DNA from: Kineosporia rhizophila
GTDB taxonomy: Bacteria; Actinomycetota; Actinomycetes; Actinomycetales; Kineosporiaceae
NCBI RefSeq assembly: GCF_021277265.1
Contig: NZ_JAJSOH010000032.1
Coordinates: forward strand, 1 to 64,000
Direction: 5' to 3'
DNA length: 64,000 bases
The notes under the pieces are model-generated. The model did not search any database and had not been told where the DNA came from. It worked only from the letters and a program-made list of their open reading frames with translations. Shown one piece after another: positions 1 through 9,193 of this stretch. A program made the position numbers and the translations under genes. The stretch's first letter is position 1. Every line of letters starts with the position of its first letter.

Positions 1-207
1 GTCTTGATGACGCCGGGCGCCGGCTCCCGTAACCGTCGACGAGGGATCGTCGGTTCAGACGCTATCGAAAACCCAGCTCACCGTCGCCCTCACCGTCCTG
101 ACCGCCGCTCGCGAACGGCAAGAACATGCGGGGATCGGCATCGAAAAGACCTTCCGGACCAGGAACGAGCCGAAGGTTCAGTCACCGCTCGTTCTCAACG
201 GAGACGA

Positions 208-1389
208 CTAGACGCCCGCCAGCCATCTGTCGAGCTGCTCGAAGGCGGCTTCCTGCATGGCCACGTCGAACCGGTGCGGCCCCGGGAAGAACTGGCCCAC
301 GTAAGCGTCTCGCGCGCCGGCGTTCTCGTAGAGGTGCTGCAGCCGCTCGTGGGCCGCTCGCATTCCGGGCACGGAGAAGAGCGAGTCGTCGAGCGAATAC
401 TGGACCAGCAACGGCGAAGGGGCCCGGGTCGCAGCGACATCGGGCCAGTCGGCGACGGCGGTCAGGGCGGGAGGGAACAGCATCCAGGTATGGGTGGCGA
501 CATGAGCATCGAGCAGCCCTCGGTAGGTCGACATCATCCCGGTGACGACTGCAGCCTTGACCTGCTCGGACGTCGCCTGCAGCAGAGCCGTCCGGCACCC
601 GCCCCCGGAGAACCCCATGCACCCCAGGCCACCGTCTCGTACGTCGGGACGTCCGGCGAGATACTCGGCGGCGATCCGGTCCTCGTAGTTGACCAGGCCG
701 GCCAAGCTGATCCCGAGCAGGGTGCAGTACTTGGCCACCACATGTTCATGGCGAGCCGCCAGGCGGTTGTACCACTGCACATCCGTAGCGTCCCCCTCGG
801 ATTCCGGGGCGATCCAGCGGTCTTCCGGGGGCGTGGAGCCCTGCTCGGGCATGTCATCGGCGGGGAAGCGCCGGGAACCCCACAGCGTTGCGTCGTGCAC
901 CAGCACCGTGAATCCCCGCCGGGCCAGTTCGTTCGCGTAGGCTCGCCCGCCGTAGAACTTCTGACGCAGGGTGGTCAGCTCTGGTGAGCTCTCACCGGGG
1001 CCGTCGGCGATCTTCTCCTTGCCGTTCCACTTGAACGCATCGTGCCCGTGAAGCGTCAGCACCCCCGGCAGCGCGCCCTCGTGGCCGGCCGGTCGCAGCA
1101 CCCAGGCCTGGGTGCGCGGGCCGTAGCCGACCGACCACGACACCTCCTCGCCGTCCACGCCCTCGCTCGTCCAACGCCCGTGCACCTGGACATCGCGAGG
1201 CTGCGGATCGAGGTCCACGCCGAGCAACTCACGTACCCGGGCGGGAGTCAGGGAGTGCGCCGGCAGTGAGGAGTGAGCCCGGGCGGTCTCGCTGAAACTC
1301 ACCAGATCACTGAACGGTCCAAGGTGCTTGAACGACTCCAACGACCACACTCCAGTGCCGCGAATGTTCGATACGCATCTCCTGCTCAA
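208..1389 (-). CDS. Alpha/beta hydrolase, acetyl-esterase-like
   Basis: This 393-residue protein is a serine hydrolase of the dienelactone hydrolase/acetyl xylan esterase type. The nucleophile elbow GFSGGG puts the catalytic Ser at about residue 261; a likely acid lies in SLDD (about 334-335) and the His in PGPHRF (about 372). An LTLHGHDAFKWNGKE segment near residue 112 fits the oxyanion-hole strand. No signal peptide is visible, so it is probably cytoplasmic. The first codon used is TTG; an internal GTG at about residue 14 (VWSLESF) is an equally possible start. It is transcribed away from the sugar-uptake locus 2.7 kb to the right. Removing acetyl groups from an imported oligosaccharide would fit, but that link is inference. 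Confidence 0.8.
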   Translation of the reverse strand: MSRRCVSNIRGTGVWSLESFKHLGPFSDLVSFSETARAHSSLPAHSLTPARVRELLGVDLDPQPRDVQVHGRWTSEGVDGEEVSWSVGYGPRTQAWVLRPAGHEGALPGVLTLHGHDAFKWNGKEKIADGPGESSPELTTLRQKFYGGRAYANELARRGFTVLVHDATLWGSRRFPADDMPEQGSTPPEDRWIAPESEGDATDVQWYNRLAARHEHVVAKYCTLLGISLAGLVNYEDRIAAEYLAGRPDVRDGGLGCMGFSGGGCRTALLQATSEQVKAAVVTGMMSTYRGLLDAHVATHTWMLFPPALTAVADWPDVAATRAPSPLLVQYSLDDSLFSVPGMRAAHERLQHLYENAGARDAYVGQFFPGPHRFDVAMQEAAFEQLDRWLAGV

Positions 1390-1447
1390 TCCGAGCGTAG
1401 TTGAAACGCATGGCCGTTGACAGGCTCACCGGCGCGGCTGGCTGCCA

Positions 1448-1978
1448 CTAGTTCCGGGCTTGCCAAACAGCACTCTTCGCAATGAGGTCGATGGCGAGTG
1501 TTCCCGCAGGCTCGTCCACTGCGGCGCGACGCCCCTTGGCTATACCTTCGCGAGTGATGGGAAAGAGCGTGAATGAGACACGCTGAGCTTCTTGGGGGAG
1601 GGGATGTGGGCCGCATTGCCCCTCCGTGCTGGGGCCACCGGTCGCCTTGTAGAGAGACCCTGGCCCGCTGCGGGAATCACCGGTATCCCAAGACGGAGGG
1701 ACATCTGCAGCGTAGGCAGCGTCAATGGCCTGGTACCCAACGTGGCCCGCCGCAACCTCTTCAGGCGTGAGACCTGGGACCAGTTCGTACTCCAGGCACG
1801 TCATCCGGTATTCCTCGCGCCCCGCAGGGTCTGAGTCGGTGAAGTCGTCCCGCGAGAAGCCCTGATCGCTCAGCCCGCGTGCTATGAAATGGTGCCCCGG
1901 CACGAGCTCGCCGCAGTCCACGTCGAAGGAGACCAGGAGGTTCTCGGTAATTCTCTGAGATCGATCCGGCAATGCCAT
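1448..1978 (-). CDS. Hypothetical protein, 176 aa
   Basis: A 176-residue acidic protein with an ATG start that I do not recognise. It has no signal peptide or membrane segment. The middle is rich in Asp/Glu (FTDSDPAGREEYRMTCLEYE) and the C-terminal third (residues 130-176) reads like a folded alpha/beta region. It ends 58 bases before the start of the esterase gene on the same strand, so the two could be co-transcribed. Codon use matches high-GC neighbours. The call rests on length, ATG start and amino-acid composition only. Confidence 0.5.
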   Translation of the reverse strand: MALPDRSQRITENLLVSFDVDCGELVPGHHFIARGLSDQGFSRDDFTDSDPAGREEYRMTCLEYELVPGLTPEEVAAGHVGYQAIDAAYAADVPPSWDTGDSRSGPGSLYKATGGPSTEGQCGPHPLPQEAQRVSFTLFPITREGIAKGRRAAVDEPAGTLAIDLIAKSAVWQARN

Positions 1979-2138
1979 AGCTGTTTCCCTGGGTCGCGAT
2001 CAATCTACGCATCTGCGAGCTGCCCCACGGACTTGGCAGGGCCCTGCATAGCTACCCAGCGGGTGCCCGTCAGGAAATCCGCACCATATCAGCCGGAGTG
2101 ACGGGCTTCGAGGAACGCGATCTGCCCAAGCCGGTTGT

Positions 2139-2300
2139 TCAGGGACGATCATGAAGGAACCACGTATCGACGTGAGACAGAATCCGGGCCAGGTCGATCT
2201 CGGGGAGACCGATACTCGAGGACAGAGACAGTTGCTGATACGCCAGGTCCAAGGCGTCCGGCCCGAACTGCGGGCGCCGCGTGGTCACGAACTGCATCAT
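2139..2300 (-). CDS. Possible small protein, 53 aa
   Basis: A short frame starting ATG-ATG, with a G-rich stretch just upstream that could serve as a ribosome binding site. The product has a plausible composition (MMQFVTTRRPQFGPDALD...) but matches no family I know. It lies in a decayed patch between the 176-residue gene and a broken metal-receptor gene, so it may be a remnant rather than a gene. Confidence 0.25.
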   Translation of the reverse strand: MMQFVTTRRPQFGPDALDLAYQQLSLSSSIGLPEIDLARILSHVDTWFLHDRP

Positions 2301-2368
2301 TGTTCCCCCCGACGCGACGATCTCGGCACCCCCTGCGCTCCGTGCCACCCGTACACGTCGCCCCGGCC

Positions 2369-2494
2369 TACGTGGTGATGGTTGCGATCGACGAGGACAG
2401 CCGTCCTCGTGCTGTTGCCCCCTGGCCCCGGAGACGGACGAGGACCGGCGCCGTTTCCGGGAGGCCCAGGTCCGCCGCTCCCATCGATGGCTCG
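2369..2494 (+). pseudogene. Remnant of an acyl-CoA thioesterase C-terminus
   Basis: Two short pieces in different frames together resemble the C-terminal end of actinobacterial hotdog acyl-CoA thioesterases: YVVMVAIDED..PRAV in one frame from 2369, then LAPETDEDRRRFREAQVRR in another from 2422. The family ends with a strand of the type 'valDe.grp.pvPplvPeteeer...eeA..Rr'. The frame change and the lack of the rest of the domain show a decayed fragment. The match is from memory of the family pattern. Confidence 0.4.
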
Positions 2495-2675
2495 GCGCGA
2501 GGCCATTCGTGATTCTCGAGGAATACCGACATAGGTCCGGGGTGTGGGACGGCGATGCCCACGCCGTTGCACACCACGGTGTTCTTGTACATGCCTGCCG
2601 ATCAAGGTGGAACCCGAGACCGGCCGATCGGCGAAGCTGGTGCGCTGTGCCGGTCCGAGTGGCTGACTGGTCTGC

Positions 2676-3371
2676 GTGACCGTTACGCGCCGGGTGGTGT
2701 CTCTCGTACCTTCGCTGACCGAAAGCGTCGCGGCCTCGGCCCCGGACCTGCTGGTCGGTGCGACCGACTGGTGCACGTAGCCACCGGATCTGGACGTGAC
2801 GCGGGTGCGGGGCACGAAGAACCCCGATCTGCAGCGCATCGTCGACCTGCGTCCGGATGTGGTGCTGGCCAACGAGGAGGAGAACCGCCCGGCTGACCTG
2901 CAGGCGATGCGCGAGGCAGGTCTGTCCGTGTGGGTCACCCGCATACGCACAGTCCCCGAGGCATTCACGAGCCTGAGGGAGATGCTCGCCGTGGCCTGTG
3001 GTCTCGGCGTTCCGGGTTGGCTGAGCGATGCCGAACGACAGTGGCGGTTGCCGGCGACGGGTCAGGCGCGGCGCTCGGCGATCATCCCGATCTGGCGTCG
3101 GCCGTGGATGGTGGTCGGGCGCGACACCTTCACCGGTGACGTCCTGGCTCGCCTGGGGGTCGACAACGTGTACGCCGATCATCCGGAGCGCTACCCCAAG
3201 GTCGGGCTGAATGAGTTGCGCTCGTGCGGGGCAGATCTGGTGGTGCTGCCGGACGAACCGTATGCCTTCACCGCTGAGGACGGCCCCCCCGACTTCGCGC
3301 CGCTTGCGTGCGCTCTGGTCAGCGGGCGCCATCTGACCTGGTACGGGCCCTCTCTACGGGAGGCCCCCTAG
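2676..3371 (+). pseudogene. BtuF-like helical-backbone metal receptor, broken by an amber codon
   Basis: Read through, this is a 231-residue protein of the BtuF/TroA-like helical-backbone metal receptor family (cobalamin- or siderophore-binding type, here without a signal peptide). The start is GTG at 2676, because an in-frame TGA lies at 2664-2666. The N-terminal strand RRVVSLVPSLTESV and GATDWCT match the family, as do TRVRGTKNPDLQRIVDLRPD and LANEEENR. A TAG at 2778-2780 interrupts the frame after residue 34; downstream the same frame continues intact to 3371. The downstream part could only be made from a weak internal GTG or ATG. Either a nonsense mutation killed the gene or there is a base error. 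Confidence 0.75.
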
Positions 3372-3796
3372 TTGTTGCGTAACAGCCTGGACGGCTGACT
3401 CCACCCGTAAGGTTCCGTGGGTTCGTGGCCGTGACCACCTGGGGGGCATCGCTCTGCGGTAGCCGGCTGACGGCGGGTAGGGAAGGGTCCTCAGGCACCC
3501 AGGTGCCCTCGATCCTTAGCCATTGGTCGGGGGACGGCGCGTCAGCGCCGGCGTGTGATCGGCCTGCTGTCCCACCGCGGTCGGGCGTTCCGGGCCGTGG
3601 GGGCCGGTAGCGGTACGGGAGCTGTCGCCGATGAGCGCACGCATCTGGATCCTGACGGGTTCGGCGCAGGAGAGCTTGTTCCCGGATGTAGTTCGGCCAG
3701 ATCGCGCGGCCTGGAGGCGCCCGCGAGCGGGTCTGTCCCCCTTGCCCGGCTCCGTCACCGCTGGGGGCGACCTCGAACCTGGACCCTCCTTCTAGT

Positions 3797-3838
3797 GTTT
3801 AGTTGAGTTTAGTTGCCGCGGATTTGGCAAACCGGCAT
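3797..3838 (+). repeat. Tandem GTTTAGTTG pair and operator half-site
   Basis: GTTTAGTTG occurs at 3797-3805 and again at 3807-3815, one helical turn apart. CAAACCGG follows at about 3828-3835, sharing its core with the full palindrome at 3900-3909. These lie 50-100 bases upstream of the promoter of the solute-binding gene and could be auxiliary regulator sites. The rest of 3372-3880 holds no gene that I can support. Confidence 0.4.
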
Positions 3839-3883
3839 TACAAGGGGTCCGAAGACCATTTCCGTGGCTGGCCGCGCGACTTC

Positions 3884-3912
3884 TTGACAGCGTTTAGCCA
3901 AACCGGTTTACT
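3884..3912 (+). promoter_or_regulatory. Promoter with LacI-type operator for the solute-binding gene
   Basis: TTGACA (3884-3889) is followed by a 17-base spacer and TTTACT (3907-3912). The perfect palindrome AAACCGGTTT at 3900-3909, with the central CG typical of LacI-family operators, overlaps the spacer and -10 element, so a bound repressor would block polymerase. The same arrangement recurs in front of the permease operon. The start codon is about 165 bases downstream. Confidence 0.7.
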
Positions 3913-4077
3913 CGCCTCACCTACTTCGTCTGCACACGTCGCGGTTCCGCGGGGTGGCGAACTGGCCGCGCTGCGAGGGTCTGGCTCGTGGCAGCGCGAC
4001 CGCGGGATGCGGATGGTGGCCGTCACAGCAACATCGGGACGCTCCGAGGGGGCGCCGGAACCAAGGAGCAGTGCGCA

Positions 4078-5370
4078 ATGAAGCGTTACGCAGGAGCCGT
4101 CATGTTGGCTGCGATCACGCTGCCGCTGGCAGCATGCGGGTCCAGCGGGGGTGGCGGATCGGAACCGACCACCGGGCCGATCAGTATCTGGTACTCCACC
4201 AACGAGCAGGAGATCGCCTGGGGCGAGGAGGTGGTCAAGGCATGGAACGCCGAGCACCCGGACGCGCAGGTGAAGGCCGAGGCCATTCCGGCCGGCAAGT
4301 CCTCGGAGGACGCGATCGCGGCGGCGATCACCGCTGGGAACACGCCGTGCCTGGTGTACAACACCGCCCCTGCCGCGGTGCCGGCGTTCCAGAAGCAGGG
4401 CGGGCTGGTCAACCTCTCCAAGACCTTTGATGACGCGGAGTCGTTCATCACCAGTCGCTCGGGTGACGCGGCCGACGGGTTCCGCTCTCCGGACGGCGAC
4501 CTGTACCAGGTCCCCTGGAAGGCGAATCCCTTCATGCTGTACTACAGCAAGGAGGCCTTCGCCAAGGCCGGTCTGGACCCCGAGAAGCCGAGCCTGTCGA
4601 CCTACGACGACGTGCTCGCGGCGGCCTCGGCCATCAAGACCTCCGGTGCGGCCGACTTCGCCCTGTACCCGCCGGCCTCGAGCGACTACACGAACTCCCT
4701 CTTCGACTTCTACCCGCTCTATCTGGCCAACACCGGTGGTACGCAGCTGGTCAAGGACGGGAGCGCGACGTTCACGAGTCCGGAGGGGCTCGAGACGCTC
4801 GAGTTCTGGAAGACGCTCTACAGCGAGGGGTTCTCCTCGCCCGAGGCCTACAGCGGCGATGCCTGGGCGGGCCCTTTCGCCGACGGGGTGGCGGCCATGG
4901 GTATCGCCGGGCCGTGGGGCGCCGCGCAGTTCGACGGCAAGGTCGACTACGGCGTCGTTCCGCTGCCGACCGCCGACGGCGTCCCGGAGAACGAGACCTA
5001 CACGTTCGGTGACTCCAAGAACGTCGGGCTCTACAGCTCGTGCGAGAACCAGCAGACCGCCTGGGAGTTCGTGAAGTTCTCGATGGACGCGGGGAACGAC
5101 AACGCGCTGCTCGAGACCACCGGCCAGTTCCCCATCCGCACGGACATCAGCGAGGTGGCGGCCGACTACCTGGCCGAGAACCCCGTCCTGGCGACCTTCT
5201 CGGAGGAAGTCGCACGTACGGTCGACGTGCCGAACATCCCGAACGCCACCGAGATCTGGCAGACCTTCCGCGATGCCTGGAGCGGAGCGGTGATGTCCGG
5301 CGAGGGCGATCTGGCCGGCACGATGAACTCGGCGGCGGAAGAGATCAACGACCTGGCCGGCAAGGACTGA
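4078..5370 (+). CDS. Sugar ABC transporter substrate-binding lipoprotein
   Basis: A 430-residue extracellular solute-binding protein of family 1 (MalE-like), which captures oligosaccharide outside the membrane for the two permeases encoded at 10.3-12.2 kb. The ATG at 4078 is chosen because AAGGAG lies 10 bases upstream and the product then starts with a lipoprotein signal: lipobox L17-A-A-C20, followed by a Ser/Gly linker. The mature part has the usual layout: ISIWYSTNEQE strand, an AAITAGNTPCLVY segment, and late aromatic-rich sugar-cleft regions (SDYTNSLFDFYPLYL; GIAGPWGAAQFDG). Length is normal. The promoter carries a LacI-type operator. No ATPase gene is nearby; in actinomycetes such importers commonly share an MsiK-type ATPase encoded elsewhere. 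Confidence 0.93.
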   Translation: MKRYAGAVMLAAITLPLAACGSSGGGGSEPTTGPISIWYSTNEQEIAWGEEVVKAWNAEHPDAQVKAEAIPAGKSSEDAIAAAITAGNTPCLVYNTAPAAVPAFQKQGGLVNLSKTFDDAESFITSRSGDAADGFRSPDGDLYQVPWKANPFMLYYSKEAFAKAGLDPEKPSLSTYDDVLAAASAIKTSGAADFALYPPASSDYTNSLFDFYPLYLANTGGTQLVKDGSATFTSPEGLETLEFWKTLYSEGFSSPEAYSGDAWAGPFADGVAAMGIAGPWGAAQFDGKVDYGVVPLPTADGVPENETYTFGDSKNVGLYSSCENQQTAWEFVKFSMDAGNDNALLETTGQFPIRTDISEVAADYLAENPVLATFSEEVARTVDVPNIPNATEIWQTFRDAWSGAVMSGEGDLAGTMNSAAEEINDLAGKD

Positions 5371-5375
5371 TTCAC

Positions 5376-5415
5376 AGGCCCCGGGACATGCACTGAGGTG
5401 CGTGCCCGGGGCCCT
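5376..5415 (+). terminator. Hairpin between solute-binding and lyase genes
   Basis: AGGCCCCGGG at 5376-5385 can pair with CCCGGGGCCCT at 5405-5415 (one bulged base), with further pairing inside. There is no T-run, so it may attenuate transcription between the lipoprotein gene and the lyase gene, or protect the upstream mRNA. Confidence 0.5.
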
Positions 5416-5498
5416 GTCGTTTGCGCCCGTCGCGTCACCGCCCGGGACGGCGGGCCTCCTCATGATCCACAGCGTGCAAACCGGCAAGGGAGCCGCAC

Positions 5499-8400
5499 AT
5501 GAAACGAGCCCGGGGCGTTCTCGCCTTCACTCTCGCGCTGATGGTGGGCGTCGGCGCCCTCACCACCGCGCCGACCGCAACCGCCGCAGCTGCCGACGAA
5601 GCCGACGTGGCCGTCGTCATCGACCGTCTGCAGGAGTACTACCTGGAGCAGGGCGACGAGGTCATCATCGCCAACGGCGTCTACCTCGCCCGATCGTCCG
5701 AGGCGCTGGACTACGTGGCCAGTCAGGAGACGGACGGCTCCTGGCCGGACGTCGACTACGCCGATCGCACCAGCTCGGCCAACGGCAGGACCTGGTCGTC
5801 GTACATCGCGCTCTACCGGATGCTGGCGATGGCGCAGGCCTACCGCGACCCTGAGACCGCCGGTTTCGAGGACCCTGCCCTGGTCACCGCGCTCGAGCGA
5901 GCTCTGGTCCACTGGGACACCGTGGATCCGGGCAACGAGAACTGGTGGGAGACCGAGGTCGGCGAGTCGATGGCGATGGGCCGCATCGGCGTCTTCCTGG
6001 GCGATGTCCTTTCCGGACCGGCGCTGCAGGCGGCGTTCGAGCACAACACCGGCAGGCTCGATCCGGTGGGCGCCAACGGCGCCTGGCGTACCACCAACTA
6101 CCTGTTCGAAGCGGTCGCGAAGGCCGACATCGGCGACATCCGCACCGGATTCGCGACCATGGTGAAGACCGTCGAGGTCGACAACAGCGGGACGGTGCAG
6201 GAGGCCGTGCAGCCGGACGCCAGCTTCTGGGCGCACGGGGCACAGTTGTACAGCGAGGGCTACGGCATGGCCCTGTTCGCGAACATCGCGATCTGGGCCG
6301 ACGCCGCCCGCAGCACTGACCTGGCCTTCACCAGGGCCCAGCTGGACGCCATCGCCTTCTACATCGTCTCCGGCACCCGCTGGATGATCCGCGGTGAGGT
6401 GGGCATGCTGTACCTCGGCTATCGTCCGCCCAAGACGGTGGACGGGGTCACCGGGTACGCGGCAGAGTTCCTCGACCCTCTGGACCAGATGGCGCGCACC
6501 GACTCCCTCTACGCCACGGCGTACCGGGAGCTCGCCGACAGCATCCGGGGCAGGACACGGGGCAACGGCGTCACGGGTAACCGCTACTTCTGGCGCTCGG
6601 AGTTCTCCTCGCACCTGCGCGAGGAGTACGGCATCTTCACCCGTCTCAACTCCAGCCGTACCGTCGGCAGCGAGTACCGTTCGACCATCCGCCCGAAGGT
6701 CGGCAACGAGATCGCGTGGAGTTCTGCGGGTGCGACCGCGATCCAGGTCAACAATCGCGAGTATCTGGATCTGGGTCCGGCGTTCGACTGGTTCCACTAC
6801 CCCGGGGTGACCGCCCCGTACGTCAAGGACTCCACGACCGGGCCCGCCGGGCGCACGAGCAACGGTGGCAGCTTCACCGGAGGCGTCTCGGACGGCCGCT
6901 ACGGGGCGAGCGTGCACACCCTCGACCGGGCCGCCACCCGGGGACTCAAGAGCTACTTCTCGTTCGACGACGAGATGGTGGCGCTCGGAACAGGTATCGA
7001 ATCGACCAGCGCGTCCCCGGTGCACTCTGTGGTCAACCAGGCTGCCGCCAAGAGCAACGCGAGCATCGACGGCCGGTCTGTCGCCGCGGGCGTCTCGGAC
7101 CAGAGCGTGGCCGATCCGCAGTGGGCCTACAACGACGAGGTCGGCTACGTCTTCCCCTCCGGCCAGGACGTGCAGGTCACGAACGCGACGCAGACCGGCA
7201 GCTGGCTGAACGGGGAGCCGGTCGAGGCTCAGGCGTTCACGCTGCACTTCGATCACGGGGTGCAGCCGAAAGGCGCGGGCTACGAGTACATCGTGTTGCC
7301 CGCCAAGAAGCCGCAGGAGGTCGCGGCGTACGCCGCCAAGCCTGCCGTCCAGGTGCTCAGCAACACCACCGACGTACAGGCGGTGCGTCACGCCGGGCTG
7401 CAGCGGACCATGGCGACCTTCTTCCGGGCCGGCGATCTGGACCTGGGAGATGGACGCAGGCTGCGGGTGAGCGGTCCGAGCATTCTCATCCTGGACGAGT
7501 CGGGGGCCGAGCCGGTGGTGAGCGTGGCCAGTCCCGATCGGCCGAACGCCATCGTCCAGGTCGCACTCGTCTCGGGGGAGAGGGTCGACGCCCAGGGCAC
7601 GTTCGTCCTGGGTACGGGGGCCAACCTCGGCAAGACGGTCACGGCGCCGTTGTCGCCCGCAGATGGGGGTCAGTCGCTGTACTCCGCAAGCGATTCGGCC
7701 GACGGGCATCCCGCGGCCCTGGCGGGGGACGGAAGTCCCAAGACCGTCTGGCGTTCGGGAAAGACCGCCACGGCGTGGTTGGCCGCGACGATCGGCGGTG
7801 GTCGCCTGGTCACCGGGGTCGACATCGACTGGGGGTCCAAGCCCGCCGCCACGTATCTGGTTCAGACGTCGCTGGACGGAACGGCGTGGACCGACCAGCG
7901 CCTGGTGCAGAACGGTACGGGGAATCAGGAGAAGATCGATCTGGGCCCGGTCGAAGCGGCTTTCGTCCGGATCCTGATGCTGGACGGGAAGGCCAACGGC
8001 TACTGGGTCCGGGAGTTCGCCGTCCGCTCGAGCGCGAACCTGGCCATCGGGGGAACCGTCACGGCCTCGGGAGGTACGACGCCGGCCGCGGTCGCGGACG
8101 GGAACCAGACGACGCGCTGGAGCGCCAACAACACCGACACCTCCTGGATCCAGGTCGATCTGGGTTCTGTCCGGCCGGTGGGTGCGGTCCGGCTGGCCTG
8201 GGAGGCATCGTTCGCCCGGCAGTACAGCGTTCAGGTCTCGGACGACGGCAAGGACTGGCGGGATGCCTACCGAACGACGGGGACGGGCAGCGACGGGGCG
8301 CTGGATGCGGTCAAGCTGCAGGAGCAGGCCCGCTTCGTTCGCGTGCAGACCCGCCAGCGCAGTACGACCCGCTACGGGGTGTCCCTGTGGGAGCTGGAGG

Positions 8401-9128
8401 TCTATGAGCATGCCGAGGCAGGATCGGCTACCGCGCCGGCAGGCCGGGCGAACCTTGCTCTCGGCCGGCCGATCACGGCGGACTCCACGTTCGCCCATCA
8501 GGACATCCAGACCGCGTACGCCAACGACGGGCTCCCGGGGACCCGCTGGGCGTCGCTGAGGCAGGACGCGCCCTACACCACGGAACGCTGGCTCCAGGTT
8601 GATCTGGGTAGTGCCCAGCAGGTGAGCCAGGCCGTGGTCTCCTGGGAGGCGGCGACCGCGAACGACTACCGGATCGAGGGCTCACCGGACGGCCGGGCCT
8701 GGGAGCAGCTGGCCCGGGTCCAGAAGACCTCGGACGAGCTGCGGAACGCCGTCGACCTGACGCCCACGAAGCTTCGCTACGTGCGCGTCATCGGGCTGCC
8801 GGTCACCCGGTACGGGCTGTCGATCTACGAGTTCGAGCTCTACGGCGGATACACCATCACCTGCGCAGGCAAGCCGGTCGAGGTCCCGCGTCAGGGCACC
8901 GCGACGCTGACGGCGAGCATCACCCCGTCCGAGAAGGGCGATGTGGTCTCGGCCTACTCGCTGGATGAGGACGTGGCAGAGGTGAAGGGGAAGGCCCGCC
9001 TTGACGGTTCAGGCCGCATCGAGGTGGACCTGCGTCGCGGCTCGGGTGCCGCAGGAAGGACCACGGTCCTGCTGACCCATGCGAACGGGCAGGAAGTGGG
9101 CCGCTGTGAGGTGTTGGTGGCTGACTGA
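5499..9128 (+). CDS. Secreted polysaccharide lyase family 8 with three F5/8C domains
   Basis: A 1209-residue secreted enzyme with a Sec signal peptide (about 1-31). Residues 35-400 form the PL8 alpha/alpha toroid, and 400-710 the beta-sandwich part with the hallmark YFSFDDEMVALGTGI (about 486-500). The catalytic His lies in WAHGAQLY at 246 and Tyr in GYG at 255; N193 in GANGAW or N200 is the probable Asn. H246/Y255 equal, from memory, the catalytic numbers of Bacillus sp. GL1 xanthan lyase. Three discoidin (F5/8 type C) carbohydrate-binding domains follow at about 716-848, 846-975 and 984-1117, then an Ig-like tail. PL8 enzymes cut uronic-acid polymers (hyaluronan, chondroitin, xanthan) by beta-elimination; placement beside a sugar importer and GH130 favours a mannose-containing substrate. 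Hyaluronan lyase is the main alternative. Confidence 0.9.
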   Translation: MKRARGVLAFTLALMVGVGALTTAPTATAAAADEADVAVVIDRLQEYYLEQGDEVIIANGVYLARSSEALDYVASQETDGSWPDVDYADRTSSANGRTWSSYIALYRMLAMAQAYRDPETAGFEDPALVTALERALVHWDTVDPGNENWWETEVGESMAMGRIGVFLGDVLSGPALQAAFEHNTGRLDPVGANGAWRTTNYLFEAVAKADIGDIRTGFATMVKTVEVDNSGTVQEAVQPDASFWAHGAQLYSEGYGMALFANIAIWADAARSTDLAFTRAQLDAIAFYIVSGTRWMIRGEVGMLYLGYRPPKTVDGVTGYAAEFLDPLDQMARTDSLYATAYRELADSIRGRTRGNGVTGNRYFWRSEFSSHLREEYGIFTRLNSSRTVGSEYRSTIRPKVGNEIAWSSAGATAIQVNNREYLDLGPAFDWFHYPGVTAPYVKDSTTGPAGRTSNGGSFTGGVSDGRYGASVHTLDRAATRGLKSYFSFDDEMVALGTGIESTSASPVHSVVNQAAAKSNASIDGRSVAAGVSDQSVADPQWAYNDEVGYVFPSGQDVQVTNATQTGSWLNGEPVEAQAFTLHFDHGVQPKGAGYEYIVLPAKKPQEVAAYAAKPAVQVLSNTTDVQAVRHAGLQRTMATFFRAGDLDLGDGRRLRVSGPSILILDESGAEPVVSVASPDRPNAIVQVALVSGERVDAQGTFVLGTGANLGKTVTAPLSPADGGQSLYSASDSADGHPAALAGDGSPKTVWRSGKTATAWLAATIGGGRLVTGVDIDWGSKPAATYLVQTSLDGTAWTDQRLVQNGTGNQEKIDLGPVEAAFVRILMLDGKANGYWVREFAVRSSANLAIGGTVTASGGTTPAAVADGNQTTRWSANNTDTSWIQVDLGSVRPVGAVRLAWEASFARQYSVQVSDDGKDWRDAYRTTGTGSDGALDAVKLQEQARFVRVQTRQRSTTRYGVSLWELEVYEHAEAGSATAPAGRANLALGRPITADSTFAHQDIQTAYANDGLPGTRWASLRQDAPYTTERWLQVDLGSAQQVSQAVVSWEAATANDYRIEGSPDGRAWEQLARVQKTSDELRNAVDLTPTKLRYVRVIGLPVTRYGLSIYEFELYGGYTITCAGKPVEVPRQGTATLTASITPSEKGDVVSAYSLDEDVAEVKGKARLDGSGRIEVDLRRGSGAAGRTTVLLTHANGQEVGRCEVLVAD

Positions 9129-9149
9129 GCCCCACCAGAGTCCAAACGC

Positions 9150-9183
9150 AGAAGCGGCGGCCGGTTTCCCGGCCGCCGCTTCT
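9150..9183. terminator. Bidirectional terminator between convergent genes
   Basis: A perfect 15-base-pair stem (9150-9164 with 9169-9183) closes a four-base loop. It lies exactly between the lyase gene and the GH130 gene, which converge here, so it probably ends transcription from both sides. Confidence 0.8.
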
Positions 9184-9193
9184 GGCGTCTGTC

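Noticed and set aside
4..987. 327-residue open frame on the plus strand over the esterase gene
   Set aside because: Antisense shadow of a well-supported hydrolase; Arg/Gly/Pro-rich with no family pattern.
2139..3332. 397-residue minus-strand frame
   Set aside because: Runs antisense to the receptor and thioesterase remnants, which have family matches; only its last 53 codons might be real.
3838..5487. 549-residue minus-strand frame
   Set aside because: Antisense to the solute-binding gene; caused by high GC in third positions.
5460..8498. 1012-residue minus-strand frame
   Set aside because: Antisense to the PL8 lyase gene; composition Arg/Gly/Val-rich without domain signals.
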